A stretch of 64,000 nt of DNA from Symbiodinium kawagutii. Lineage: Eukaryota; Sar; Dinophyceae; Suessiales; Symbiodiniaceae. The position numbers and the translations under genes were made by a program. The notes beneath the pieces are model-generated. The model ran no database searches, was not told the origin of the DNA, and saw only the letters and a list, made by a program, of their open reading frames with translations. Where the stretch lies: contig VSDK01011390.1 of NCBI GenBank assembly GCA_009767595.1, positions 366,132 to 430,131 on the forward strand. Direction: 5' to 3'. Within the stretch, counting starts at the first letter, position 1; each line of letters begins with the position of its first letter. Shown in pieces: positions 1-11,029 of this stretch.

Positions 1-1150
1 TCTGAGTGCTATTCCTTTTTTATTAGACAGTTGTTTAGATTCTCAACAATTTTTTTTGAACATATAGGTTTCAAAGCAAAGTATTGCATTCACTTTCTGA
101 ACGGCATGTTGCTTTTGAATTACAATTGTTGGTTGCTGCAGCAGTAGAAAGACTTGTGCTCTGCGCTAGAGAAGTAAGCAGAAATTCAAGCCTGAGTCTC
201 ATCAGATATCAATGATGTGAATACATGTGGCAGTTTATTGATTTCATTTTGTGCTTCATTGAGTCGCCGACACTGAAAAGCCGCGTTTGATCGATGTTTT
301 TCTCGGTCGTCCATGGAATCCATTGAAATCTTCCCGGAGGCCTACAGCCAGCGGCGCCAAGCAGCACAGGTGGCATCCCAGGGACGGCCCACCAATGGGG
401 GACCTGAGCCGCAGTGGTGCACCATGGTGCACGGACGCGCGTGAAAGTTGGTAGAAAACTCGTCCTTCGAAACTACCAGGCCAAATCTCCAACTAGCGAC
501 CAGTGGGCCTGAGAATTCACTCATCATGGACAGTTGATGCTTGGGAAGTGATGCCATGTGGACAGTCCCAGCTACTCCATTTGTACCGCAAAACCTTGAG
601 CAGAACCGCAGCATTTGTTGCAGTCGGGACCGTGTCACGGACGGTCGAGCACCATTTTCCACGGTGGTGCAAGCCATCTGCGTTGGTCAATGCGACGTTT
701 GCCAGGAGATCCCGAAACCATGGAGCAGCTTCTCATGAAGGCGCTGCTGTTGAAGGAAGGGTGCGATTTCAGCTGCTGATTGTTGGTTGTTGGCTGGGTG
801 GGCTTCTGGTAAGGGATGGCTGGGTTGACTTCTAGTGCCACAAGTTCTACCATACTATGAATGTCCCATTCCTCAATGGTAGTGGCTCAACCCAAGAATG
901 CTGGTGGTCACATCATGTCAGATCAACCCCTCTGTGCCTTCCCTAGCCAGGCGCAGCAAGGGGGCGTCATGTTGTCCAATGAGGCGCGTTCAAGCATGCC
1001 GCATGACGATGATTCAACAGTGTCTGAAACCAATTTCTAAAAGATAGCAGCCGGTTATAGCGGTTATAGTGCTTGGTGATGTTTGATGATTACAACTTGG
1101 TTATAGTGCTTGGTGATGTTTGGTGATGTTTGCTTGTCACGGGCACCAAT
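1..1150. other. 5' flank without recognised gene
   Basis: No open frame here has family motifs or a convincing coding look. The only internal structure seen is a short direct duplication around 1,062-1,125 (GGTTATAGTGCTTGGTGATG twice). I see no RNA gene. Confidence 0.4.
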
Positions 1151-1179
1151 GATGACAATGCTGCTTACATGACATGTGA

Positions 1180-4100
1180 TTTCCTGCTGGAACTTCTCCG
1201 CTCAGTGCAGGCCTTGAAGTCCCTTGCAGAGCTTTCGGCCGAACATTCGGTGGAGCTGTTGGAATTTGTCATTGACCGGGCGCAGGAGCGAGAATCTCCC
1301 GAGAAGATTTCACCTCTTTGGGCAGCAAGGAGGTGAATTCTGGAAGACAGGTGAATTGTGGAGGCCAAATCATCCCAAATTTCAGGCTGCAACATGGCAG
1401 TGCCACCTGCAATCTGGGTATCTAGGGCTGCACTTTCAGCAAAGCAGCCACAGGATTTGCGCCACGTTTCGAATTTCATCGTTGGCCGCGGTCCCAGGTC
1501 GTAGCGGTTTCCGAGATATGGCGAGTTGGGTCAAGCAGTTAATTTTATAGGGGATAACCAAAAATCATAGGAAAACAACGATTAATGGTAGGGAAGCAGG
1601 GGTACAGGGTGAACTGATCCACAGCCATATTATAGAAACTGCCACCCTTTGATTTTGATGGAGTTGTGAAGAAATACCATGAAGTGCCAGGTGATGAAGG
1701 GTCAGTGGGTGGAGTGCCATCAGAAGTTGCAAACGCACCGGCTTTATTCAGTTTTGCTGATAGGATTACGATTAGTATAGTGCAACCCATGAACCAAGTC
1801 GTCAGGACAAAATACGGTATCAGTTGATACACTCTTATTCTCATACATTCTTAGATCATCCATGTTAGTGCTGAGATTTTCTGGTTCGAGCATCCTTCTT
1901 GGGCAACATTCATGGGTGGTGTGATTGCGTTTTTTCAACGGCTGACCTGAACTGAGAATCTGAGTCACTTCCCTTCTCAATCGCTGGTATTTTCTCGCGA
2001 GCAATTGCACTGGATGAATGTCAATGACCAGTCAAAACCATCGAGAACCTCATGGCAACAGAAGCCTCAAGTGAAGGACACACCATTGGGGTCATACTGT
2101 GCCGTCAGGTAACCATTAGCTAAGCATCATCAGCCACCATCCATCCACCACCCACCAACCATTCCCACCTTCAGTGAACCATGGTACAACCGAAAGCACT
2201 TGACGAAGGGACCGGCAGTTGGTGACCTGAGGCACTGTTGCCCACGGCTTCAAGTCCCGAAAAGGCTCTGTCAGCTGGGCTTGTCGACGACAATCGCATG
2301 GTGCCCATGGGTTAGTTCATAGTTGATGGTTTCTCACAACAGGGGACCCCAAAATTGCTGGTTTATGACTATCAATGACCACCAAACTGGATGTTTTGTG
2401 GGTACCGATATTTTGAGAAATGCTCATTTCATCGTCATCAATTCAAGGACCCTCAGTGACCGTCGACAACCGTTGATGATCATTGATATCCATTAAGGGT
2501 GGTATTATGCTTTATTGAATTTGCCTGCTTGATAAGGACTCTAAAAATCATTTTGATGATAATGGTAGTAATAAGTCAGTACCAGATTCTGCGATGATTT
2601 TGGTGACTTGAAAGCCAGTGCGGAGGATACCACCATGTGCCAGCAGGTCAAACCTCACGAGCATCCCTGATCACAGAAGCACCTAGCCGATGGGATGGTT
2701 AGCGGGTTGACTAAGGCGGGAGAACCAACAGAGCTTGATAATTGCGGTGGTCAACAATGGTGGTTAACTTGGCCAAGCAAAGGTTGACATCACAGCAATG
2801 GCTGGTCCCAAATCGATGGTTGGTATACGCATTTTTGGAAAATAATGTCCTAAAGAATCATGTGTCTATGAGCGCATTGCCAAACTAGTAAATTTGCGTA
2901 CAAATGAACTTTGATGTAGTATCTTTTGATTGATGTCATTTGATGCAATGTGTCTGATGCGTACTGTTGAAATGAATTGTCAAATAAACCATGAACATGA
3001 GCATAAGAAGCGCTACTTGACTGTTACTTTTCCTCAGTTCCATATAGTTACTGTGGCAAACCTGCTGGTAGATGACAGGGCATACTGATAGAGCTGTTGT
3101 TGTCCATTGTGGGATTGCCTACTTGTGGGTTTTCTGCTGGCGTTTTGACCCTGCCCAAGTATCTGATGGATTTTGTTTCATTTGCTGTGTGTATGTATAT
3201 CTTTATGTTTTTGCCTACATGTTTTCGTATGCAATACCTCAACTCTGGTGATCATTGTTATTCCAATTATAATCCCACACTTTTGGTCATTATTGTGACA
3301 TCGTTATTGCGATCATCAGTATTGGTGATCACCTGGATCAATCTCAGCTTCTAATATTCGCTTCAGGCCGCGCGCGGCGTAGCGGAGGCGCTACTGTGTT
3401 GAGAGAATTGTTCGTAAGATTGAGGCTATTGACACTGCAAGCGGTGATGTAGATGATATCTTGGCAATAACAACCACAAGTATGGCAAATATTGGCGAAT
3501 AACAGTGAAGGAACAATCTTGGTCAAAAACGAGTCATCCACATTGGCTTACTGACAATGATCGTTGTGGTTCATACGCCAAAATTTCCGAGGATTTTTTT
3601 GCACTGCTGCATCAGGTGAAGCGCAAGAAGCGGTGCAAAGATATTCCACACATTTGCAGGAGAAGCTGCACCAAGTGAGTAGTAAACTTAATGTTGGTGC
3701 AGCCATCCCATGATCCCCTGGTTGTTTTTGGGGATCCAAAGGCTTGATCGATGATGGGAAACCAAGAACTGTTCAATTTTTTGAGGGAACCTTGGATGCT
3801 CAAAAGCTCGGGGTGGCAGATTGACCTTTTTTCTCTGCCGATGGATCTCCCGCGCTCTTTACATTCTGCTCCCTTGGTTTATTGCAAAGAGGACCAGCTA
3901 TTTGAATATATCTCCTTGTCGTTTCTTTTTTGGTAAGCATTGACCAAATATCCAACATTCACATCCCTTGACAAGCAACAAGCACACTGCAAAGGTCCCA
4001 GCACTGACACATGCTTTGTGCGGTGAATGACCCAGAAAGTTTCCATTGGACCCTTTCCATCTGAGTTTTGCTGGACTGTGGCCGCATGAGGTGAACGACA

Positions 4101-6912
4101 CTGCGTCAGCACGAAATTGCAGTTTCGTTTCAGGAGAACGGATTTCTCCTGGATGCAGCAGCACAGCAAGCTTTGGCCAAGATTCCTGCCGGTGATGCTG
4201 CAGGGGGATCCCAGAACCAAGCGAGCGTTGTTTATGTGGTGGCCATTGTCAGCTGTGGGTAGGTGGGGTACTCCAGGTGGCCTCAGGTCGGTCCAGGTGA
4301 TGCGGTTTCAGCCTGGTGTGGCAGAGATGAATCGCTTAAAGCTACACAGTGCTGCTGGTGAAGAAGCCGTCCAAAGGCGGAGATCTTGGAGTTTGTGACA
4401 GAAAATGCTGGATATTTGAAGAGTCCCTCGAGCTACATTTGCGGAAGTGCCGGCTCCTCAGGCAACAGGTGCCTCTCATTGCTGCTTTTCCAGGGCGCTT
4501 TCATGTCATGGCAGTACATGAACCGATGAATGGAACATCCTAATGCTTACTGTTGGTCTACGGTTAGCTGTGCTGCATATTTTTGGACATCGGCCATTGA
4601 CAATGTCACTTCTGAACCAACAGACCAGTGGCGACTTGATCTAAGTGTCTTAGGATTCTTCGGATTAGCAAACACTTGTCACCACTGTCAACTGTGGCTG
4701 CTGATCACTAATCAGCCAGTCGATTGTTACAGCTGCAAACCATCAAAGAGCTATTGTGAGTGTACCATTGAGGATCAAGTGCAAAGAACCACCTCAAATC
4801 AAACACCACCAGTGGCCCAGTGGCCACAAAATGAACCCAAACCAGTAACACACCAGCAAGCTGTTACTACCCGTTGCATAACCAACCTCGTGCTTCCAAT
4901 GATTCCTCTTGTTTGGTGTAAATGACCTATCCATCGTGATTTCACCATTCTTGACCAACAAACCTCAACCAACCTATTCTAAACAACCAACCTTCTATCA
5001 CCAACCTCAACCACCCCTAACCAACCTCAACCAACCTCGACCCACCCACCAAGTGTTGCGTTGAGGCCTCAAGACTCGGAGTTGCTTGGCGCAGCAATGG
5101 GCTGTTGATGGGTGACGAAGTCTCGGTTGCTGGGGTAGCTGGTTGGTTGGTTGGTTGGTTGGTTGGTTGGTTGGTTGGTGGGTTGGTTGGTTGCTTGGTT
5201 GGTGGGTTACTAGCTGCTTAGGAGAAAGTGACAACAAGAAGGATTAGATACCAAAAACAATAGTGACAACACTCAAACTCGTCGGTTGGTTCAATGTATT
5301 GCTTGGCTTTGTTCCAATCGAAAATGATGTCAGTGCAGTATTCTTCAATGTCCTGCCATGATTCACAATTTGTTCTTCGTGATCGTCACCGGTGACCATG
5401 TGACATCACAGTATGCCAAGCTGCGTAACGATGAGGGCTGATGGTAGATCATCCGTTGAAAGCTCCACCAGCTTCATGAGCTTGATGAAGTGCAATTCGA
5501 TCAGACTTATGAGCGAAGATGCTGGCTCTGTTCGAGCAAGGCTCACATGACCCACCAAGCGAATTTGAATGTGAGCCATTTCCCGATGGGACCAGTGATG
5601 AAAGTTGTCCGGGACGACATCGCTGATAGGCAGCTAAACAGGATCAGAAACTTCCCAGGAGTCCAAATAAGCAAATTAATACCTGGAGCCTGGGAGTAGT
5701 CAGCTCGAGGAGCATAAGGTGTGGTTTTGCACAAGACATGACACAAAGGACCATGAAAGAGCTGCCGATGAGGAAGCCTGGCCATCGATTAAGATGTTTG
5801 GTTGACATAATCGGGTGAGCAAATCAGCAGCGCAGCGAGCGTAGCATGTAAAGCATGCAGGCCAAACAGAGTTCAAGGATAAGTCTACAGCTTTCTGGAG
5901 CAGAGAACCATAGCTAGGAGGCTATCAGACTATTGAGCCTCCAGCTGGGTAGTCAGCCTTCAGTATCAGCTTTCATTTCCCAAATAGTCACCAAAGGGAT
6001 TAGCAAGAACTTGTTGAATCTGGTAGGGTGTTTTATCTGGAGATATTCTCAAAATTCCACACCCCCCAAGAAAGTATTGCGCACAATCCTGGTTGTTCAT
6101 GGTGTCCTTACATGGTACTCCCAATGTCACTAGTTCTTCCCTTGATCTGACTTGGGACGACGGGTAGTTGAGATCCGCCTCATCGTTTCGTGTCTCTCCA
6201 CCAATGCCTGGATTTGTTCGGTTTGTGAAGTTTACCACCGAGGGACTGAACGGAAGCGCTGATTCCGATTGGACGCCTGAGAGCTTCTTGCCTGCCTTGG
6301 TTGTGGCGGTTGCGCTGGAGATGTGCTCCAATGTGCTGCAGGGGATGTGTGCACCTTGAGTTCCTGTTACCACATGTCACACCGAGGCGTTGGCATGAAT
6401 CCCAGACATGTTCCAGCAGACATCACCTCTTTGGAGAGGCGAGTTCCAGTGGCAATGCTTGGGGAAGCAACGATCAAGGGCTGGCAGAATGCTTAATTAA
6501 GTGCAGTGCAGGAGGCAATGATGATGCTGACCTTGCGATGAATTGCAACTTGTGCAGGAAAGTACTGAGTGTCAATGCAAGCATGCTGGGTGAGCACGTC
6601 GATTTGCTCAGCTACCTGGTGGGAGTCTTAATGTGCTCGATGCATTCCTTTGTTGGCAGCATCAAGAGTCCCAGTTGCATCAATAAACAGACTGTTTGGG
6701 GATTTCTCAAAACTGGGAACCCCCAAAAATGGTTGGTTTGGTACCCCTACGAATTGAGAAAGCCGAAAGCATTTTTCAGTCAAGAAAACAGCAATGACTT
6801 GGGGATCTCGAAAGCCATGGATAGCTGAGGCGCTGAGATGTCTACCAGAGTGGCATGCCAAAGAAATGTTGGACTCTCTGCAGGCTGGGTGTGTCGCCGA
6901 GGATGGTCACAA
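1180..6912 (+). CDS. Unidentified intron-rich gene (candidate exons)
   Basis: Several short + strand stretches read like exons because they are open, protein-like and end at splice-like sites. They lie at about 1,180-1,322 (helical, containing [17 protein letters not shown]), 3,616-3,674 (ends at a GTGAGT donor; [17 protein letters not shown]), 4,134-4,258 (after a TTTCGTTTCAG acceptor), 4,383-4,480, 6,205-6,341 ([15 protein letters not shown] then an [13 protein letters not shown] helix), 6,415-6,487 and 6,825-6,912 ([18 protein letters not shown], ending in TGA). I do not recognise the protein. Not all exon phases could be joined, so this could be more than one gene, a decayed gene, or chance open frames. 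The direction agrees with every identified gene in the window. Two MITE-like repeats lie in the presumed introns. Confidence 0.3.
1516..1630. mobile_element. MITE family 1, copy 1
   Basis: The left end reads ATATGGCGAGTTGGGTCAAG and the right end CACAGCCATAT, its inverted counterpart. The interior shares GGGAAGCAGGGGTACAGGG with the other copies. The inner part of the right arm has diverged. The length is about 115 bp. Confidence 0.6.
2326..2424. mobile_element. MITE family 2, copy 1
   Basis: The left arm is GGTTTCTCACAACAGGGGAC and the right arm TATTTTGAGAAA, its partial inverse. The centre is ACC/TGGTT-rich, as in the other copies. The element is about 100 bp and non-coding. Confidence 0.55.
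4952..5212. repeat. CCAACC-rich and GGTTGG tandem arms
   Basis: A CCAACCTCAA-type repeat (4,952-5,050) is followed about 90 bp later by a run of GGTT units (about 5,139-5,212). The two tracts are reverse complements in type, so they could fold into a long hairpin. Long open frames inside them are repeat translations, not genes. Confidence 0.75.
6693..6765. mobile_element. MITE family 2, copy 2 (shortened)
   Basis: The left arm GATTTCTCAAAACTGGGAAC and right arm TACGAATTGAGAAAG are inverted with respect to each other. The middle is shorter than in full copies, which suggests an internal deletion. Confidence 0.55.
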
Positions 6913-7860
6913 ACTGCGCTGACATTGGGCAGTCTCTCATTTTGTTGTACGTCGGAAGACTATCATACAACGGAGGCATTTGGGGAGATCATATATTTGT
7001 TTAAATAAATACATGGATGAACTAAATAAATGAAGAAATAGATGGGTGAATAAATGAATTAAATGAAGCAATAAGTATGAATATACAGTATATTCAGATA
7101 CACACGTGCATTTATGACGCATCCATTAGGCGGATTGAGCACTTGGGTCCCTACAACATGTAGATCCAGCAGTTGCATCAGCCACTGCTGATCCCAAGTG
7201 TCAAGGGTGCACAGGAGGAGCACAGACCGAACAGAGCCATGGTTGTCAACTCCCAAGTGACCAGCCGTGGAACTGGCGAGCTGGGTCAAGGCTTTCATAA
7301 AGCAACTTTCATGGGGAATGATCACCCGCAATAGAGGGAAAAAAACGATGGTTAATGATGGGGAACCAGGGGTACATGGTTTTGACTCAGAGGCAAATCA
7401 TCATTCTTACCCTTGGGCAAAGAGTCTGTTTTTCTTGAAGCATACTCAATCCAACTGCACCTCACCAGACTTGGCTAGGCCAGAAAAGGTACTATTGCCA
7501 ACCCCTGCAACTACATTCAGGCGTGGCGGTTCTGAAGGCTTGCAGATTTTGACAGGTCACTCTCGATGTTCACCTTTTTCTTGTTGCAAAGTGTCTCCCA
7601 CAATTGGTGGCACCTCAAACATCTGTGATCCCAAACGACCAAGGGCGTTTTGCCATACCAGGCAGCTGTGAACAAAATCACCCGAGGGCATGGTGGTCGA
7701 GGTGGAAGGGGGGGGGCCTTCCTGAGGGCTGTGCTGCTTGTCAGCTTGTAGTGGGAGTCACACAGCTTCACCTTCGCCAGCATGAACTAAGCCTAAGCAG
7801 AACTGCACCAAAGGCTCTGAGCACTGTGATGTGAACACCTGCATCTTGGCTCCAGATTGA
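6913..7860. other. Intergenic stretch before the membrane-protein gene
   Basis: The stretch holds AT-rich DNA with TAAATAAATGAA-type repeats (about 6,998-7,085) and a degenerate family 1 MITE at 7,271-7,397. Open frames at 7.5-7.8 kb have no motif I recognise. Confidence 0.4.
7271..7397. mobile_element. MITE family 1, copy 2 (degenerate)
   Basis: The left arm ACTGGCGAGCTGGGTCAAGG matches the family. The interior GGTTAATGATGGGGAACCAG is near identical to other copies. The right arm TTTTGACTCAGAGGC is a worn inverse of the left. Confidence 0.6.
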
Positions 7861-7914
7861 AGCGGATGGTTATTCCACAGTCAGGCCGATTCCCTTCAGC
7901 GAAAGAAGGGTGGG

Positions 7915-8421
7915 ATGGGAGATGGCCTTTCCAGACGACTTCACTCCAGGGGATCAGATAGTGAGAGTGAAGGCAGTGAAGACGAGCGAGGGATTCTGGA
8001 TTGGTTTCGGAAGTCCTTCAGTTTCAAATTTGCAACTTACAGCTTGCTGGCACTCCTTTTTCTCTTCTTGGGCTACCACATCCTCATTCTGACTCATGTG
8101 GTCCCCTCCAAGTACGTCTGGGGTGGTCGACTGAAATCCAACTCAAGCATGCTGCGCTTCGAGGCAGTGTCACTGAGTCTCAATCTGTTTTTTGTTCTGC
8201 TTGTGGTCCTTCGAGCGCAACTTTGCTGTGCAAAAATTGGTTTCCAATTTTGCCTGAAAGTCCTGTGTTGGATTTCCTACATCATTTTCACGCTGAACAC
8301 CATTGGGAACCTTCTCGCCCAATCCTGGTTCGAGATGCTGACTTTTGCTCCTGTGACTTTCTACGTCTCCATGGCTTTCGCTCGCTTGGCGCTGGGAGAT
8401 CTGGGAGATGACGAGATCTGA
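7915..8421 (+). CDS. Conserved four-helix membrane protein, single exon
   Basis: This 168-residue protein starts at the first ATG after an in-frame stop at 7,858. The N-terminus (1-38) is polar and acidic (DSESEGSEDE). Four hydrophobic segments follow at about 39-60, 84-102, 108-131 and 140-160. Between helices 1 and 2 is the motif VPSKYVWGGRL (residues 63-73). From general recall, VWGGRLK next to a first helix occurs in a family of small uncharacterised membrane proteins; I cannot name the family with certainty. The C-terminus is short and acidic (GDLGDDEI). It has no intron, unlike most genes here, which could reflect retroposition, although I see no spliced-leader relic upstream. Function and membrane are unknown. 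Confidence 0.65.
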   Translation: MGDGLSRRLHSRGSDSESEGSEDERGILDWFRKSFSFKFATYSLLALLFLFLGYHILILTHVVPSKYVWGGRLKSNSSMLRFEAVSLSLNLFFVLLVVLRAQLCCAKIGFQFCLKVLCWISYIIFTLNTIGNLLAQSWFEMLTFAPVTFYVSMAFARLALGDLGDDEI

Positions 8422-9288
8422 AGGGCATGGAGCGTCGGCTTTAAGCTGCAGCTTACCCGAGAAGTGCTCCTGGCCGATGATTCTTTAGGTATCTTTATGG
8501 AGATTAGAGGCTGAAGGAAGGCTGAAGAATCAATGAATGTCATAGACATCAGGTCCGTGTTTCAATTCAATGGACATGCGTGATTAGCCGCTGGCAGCTG
8601 TTGGTTCACTTGGATTTTGCTACCAGAATTATCCAGCCTCTTGTGATGAATCAGAGCAGTCACATTCCTAAGATGTTTGTTACAGATGCGCAGATGGAAG
8701 AGCATCTCATCCAATGACAATGCCTTGCGTCCAAAAATGCGTCCAAAGGACCGTCGGTACATGTGGGTACGGGGATCAGAGTGGGCCTCAGGGATTGCGA
8801 TTGCGCTGATACAGCGCCCCAGTAAATATGACCACAATCATGCCAATGGTAGTTGCTTTACAAGCCTTTACACACTACAGGCGGCAATTTCTCCAATATT
8901 ATCAGATGGTATTTGTCATACCAGGTCAGACAAAGTATGCGGAGGCAGCTCATGAACTTGATGTCTGAAGAACGAAAAACGGTACAGGAGTTTTACCACA
9001 CCTGTTATCTCGACTACCAGCTGCCTCTAACAAACAACATCAACATGATTGTTTATGTGGCCCAAGTCTGGTATCTTTGAGGTTATTGTTGAATAAAAGT
9101 AGCAGCATAGTCTCTAGGGCTATAGACTACGGAACTAGGCACCAGCAGCTTTTCAGTACTCAGGTCCTCCTGTCTGGTGATCATCATAGTCCAGCATGCA
9201 AATTTCCAGATCGCACAGGCTTTTGCCTATGGCTAACGGCTAATGCATTCTTCAACGGTTTTCGTTCTTGGACAATGCTGATGTGTAT
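8422..9288. other. Intergenic region between the membrane-protein gene and the retroelement
   Basis: A 91-codon minus-strand open frame (8,562-8,837) and overlapping plus-strand frames are present, but none has a family motif. No repeat was recognised. The boundary at 9,289 is where identity with the second A repeat begins. Confidence 0.35.
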
Positions 9289-9409
9289 TTTGAGGGAACT
9301 TGAAAAGTTCACCAAACAAGAAAACGAATTAGAGAGATTGGGAGGTGGGTCACTTGTGTATGCCATTTTGGCTCAAGTGACTCATCTCCCATTTAATTGG
9401 GAAATTTTT
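9289..9409 (+). repeat. YR element terminal repeat A1 (121 bp)
   Basis: By eye it is identical over 121 bases to 32,850-32,970. It contains an imperfect 17-bp inverted repeat (9,340-9,356 with 9,374-9,390), whose loop side holds GCCATTTTGGCTCAAG at 9,362-9,377. It ends about 35 bp before the Gag ATG. Confidence 0.93.
9362..9377 (+). promoter_or_regulatory. Spliced-leader sequence inside repeat A1
   Basis: GCCATTTTGGCTCAAG matches the last 16 bases of the published 22-nt dinoflagellate spliced leader, which ends ...CCGTAGCCATTTTGGCTCAAG. The preceding bases read GTAT where the leader has GTA. It sits 66 bp upstream of the Gag ATG. Whether it is a relic of a trans-spliced transcript or a working part of the element is not decided by sequence. 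Confidence 0.75.
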
Positions 9410-9443
9410 GTCAGGCACCGAGTTCAGCCATTTCGCGGTCGCC

Positions 9444-10925
9444 ATGTTTAGTGATTGGGCCTCGTTGGGTACGTTCACACAGGTGACCCACATTCTGGTG
9501 CATTTCAACATCCCGGACCCGGTGTGGGATGCGGTAGTGCGCCAGTTAGGACAGCTGGGCGAGGACATCCGTCTGCTGGCCGCTTTGCCTCCGGTTGCGG
9601 TGACGACTGCGTGTGGGAATGCAGTGAAATCGAACGGAGAGGCATTGAGTCCAGTGGAGGCGACCATGGTGGGGCTGGCATGGCGAATGGCGAGACGAGT
9701 CATGGCTCAACAAGCTGGAGTGGCAGAGGAAGCATTCAAGGACATGGATCCATGGTTGCCCGCAGAACCTTCAGCTGGCAATGCAAGTCGAGACACAGGA
9801 GCTACAGGGCATGGGTCGGGACAGGTCAATTCAGTCAAAGAACATCTCTTGAAGATGTCGGCATTGATAGATCAGGCCGACGATTCGGAACTGACCCCGG
9901 CTACACCTGATCAGGCTCATCAATGGGTTCAGAACTTTGTCATGGTCATGGGCGCAATGCCCGATGAGACAGAAGAGCCCACGGCTAACCAACTATCAGC
10001 GCTACATAAGCGCGTAGTGAAACTAGGCGCAGCGCCATATACGGACTTCGCAGTCTGGCTACCTTTCGAGAGAAAAATGGCCAAAAATCACCGTTTCCGA
10101 GTGCTCCATCCGCTTGGTGATGGATCATACCTCCAGAAAGACGTGCCGGGACCCAGCAGCTTTCAGGCATGGGCGAGTTCGTGGAGAGTGTTTCGGGCAG
10201 CCTGCTTGATGCTGAAGGTGGCGTCCCTTGCCAGCCTCGAGACATACTACAGGCAGGTGGAGAAGCTGGTGATCCAATGGCCTTCGTGCTGGGGTTTGAT
10301 CTGTGCAGCTGAGGACAATGCAAGGGTAGACAAGCTGGAGAAGTGGAGGCGCTACTTGCTCATCGAAGAAGCCCAAGGACGTCAGGTGCCGAGGGATTGG
10401 AACAAGGCGGACCCGTGGAGCTGCATCTTCGTGTGCTTGGCGAAGGACGAGCAGTATTGGTCAGACAAGGTTCACATCCCAGCGGCAGCCTGGACAGCAG
10501 CAGGAGGAAAAGGAGCACCAGTCGTTGCAAGCGAAGTGGCAGTGACGGCACACTTCCCGGGCCAGGCGACAAAGGAGAAGATGGAGGACAGCCCATCCCC
10601 TTCAACAAAGAATCATCAAGCTCGGGAGAAACGACAAGCTAGGAAGAGGAAGATTCAAGCTGAACGTCAAGAGCTACGGGAAATGAAAGCAAGGTACTCT
10701 CAAGCAAATCACGTGGCAAAGGGGTCCAAGGGCAAGAGTCGTGGCAAGGGCAAGGATCAAGCTGGAAATCAGATTTGCTTCAGCTGGGCATCGGCCTCTG
10801 GCACTTGCGCCAACGTTCCACCTGGAGAAAAGTGCCTGGGAAGCATCAAACGAGTGCACAAGTGCAGGCTGTGTTTGAGCCCGTCTCACCAAGACCATCA
10901 GTGCAAGAAGTTCGAGATGGCTTGA
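9444..10925 (+). CDS. Gag-like protein of YR retroelement
   Basis: The protein has 493 residues from the ATG at 9,444, which begins MFSDWASLGTFTQ; the frame is open a little further upstream but without an ATG. The first 380 residues have no motif I recognise. The region before the C-terminus is strongly basic and Lys/Arg/Gln-rich, as in nucleic-acid-binding Gag tails. The last 20 residues contain CRLCLSPSHQDHQC (about 474-487), which fits the CX2CX4HX4C zinc knuckle of retroelement Gag proteins. Its place directly after repeat A1 and before the methyltransferase/RT ORFs supports the Gag assignment. It probably packages element RNA. The frame is intact. Confidence 0.65.
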   Translation: MFSDWASLGTFTQVTHILVHFNIPDPVWDAVVRQLGQLGEDIRLLAALPPVAVTTACGNAVKSNGEALSPVEATMVGLAWRMARRVMAQQAGVAEEAFKDMDPWLPAEPSAGNASRDTGATGHGSGQVNSVKEHLLKMSALIDQADDSELTPATPDQAHQWVQNFVMVMGAMPDETEEPTANQLSALHKRVVKLGAAPYTDFAVWLPFERKMAKNHRFRVLHPLGDGSYLQKDVPGPSSFQAWASSWRVFRAACLMLKVASLASLETYYRQVEKLVIQWPSCWGLICAAEDNARVDKLEKWRRYLLIEEAQGRQVPRDWNKADPWSCIFVCLAKDEQYWSDKVHIPAAAWTAAGGKGAPVVASEVAVTAHFPGQATKEKMEDSPSPSTKNHQAREKRQARKRKIQAERQELREMKARYSQANHVAKGSKGKSRGKGKDQAGNQICFSWASASGTCANVPPGEKCLGSIKRVHKCRLCLSPSHQDHQCKKFEMA

Positions 10926-11029
10926 AGCGCATCGCAACTCGAGGTGGTGCAAAACTGAAAGGCTGGCTGGGGAAAGGGTTGGCCGTTTTAAGGGTTGTAA
11001 TCGGGGCTAAATTTTTCTGAAGTCTTTAG

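Noticed and set aside
4530-4925. 131-codon plus-strand open frame
   Set aside because: Composition is that of the CCAAC/TGGTT-rich DNA around it, with no splice-site or motif support.
6301-6828. 175-codon plus-strand open frame
   Set aside because: It runs through a family 2 MITE, so it cannot be one coding exon. Shorter pieces in other frames were kept as candidates.
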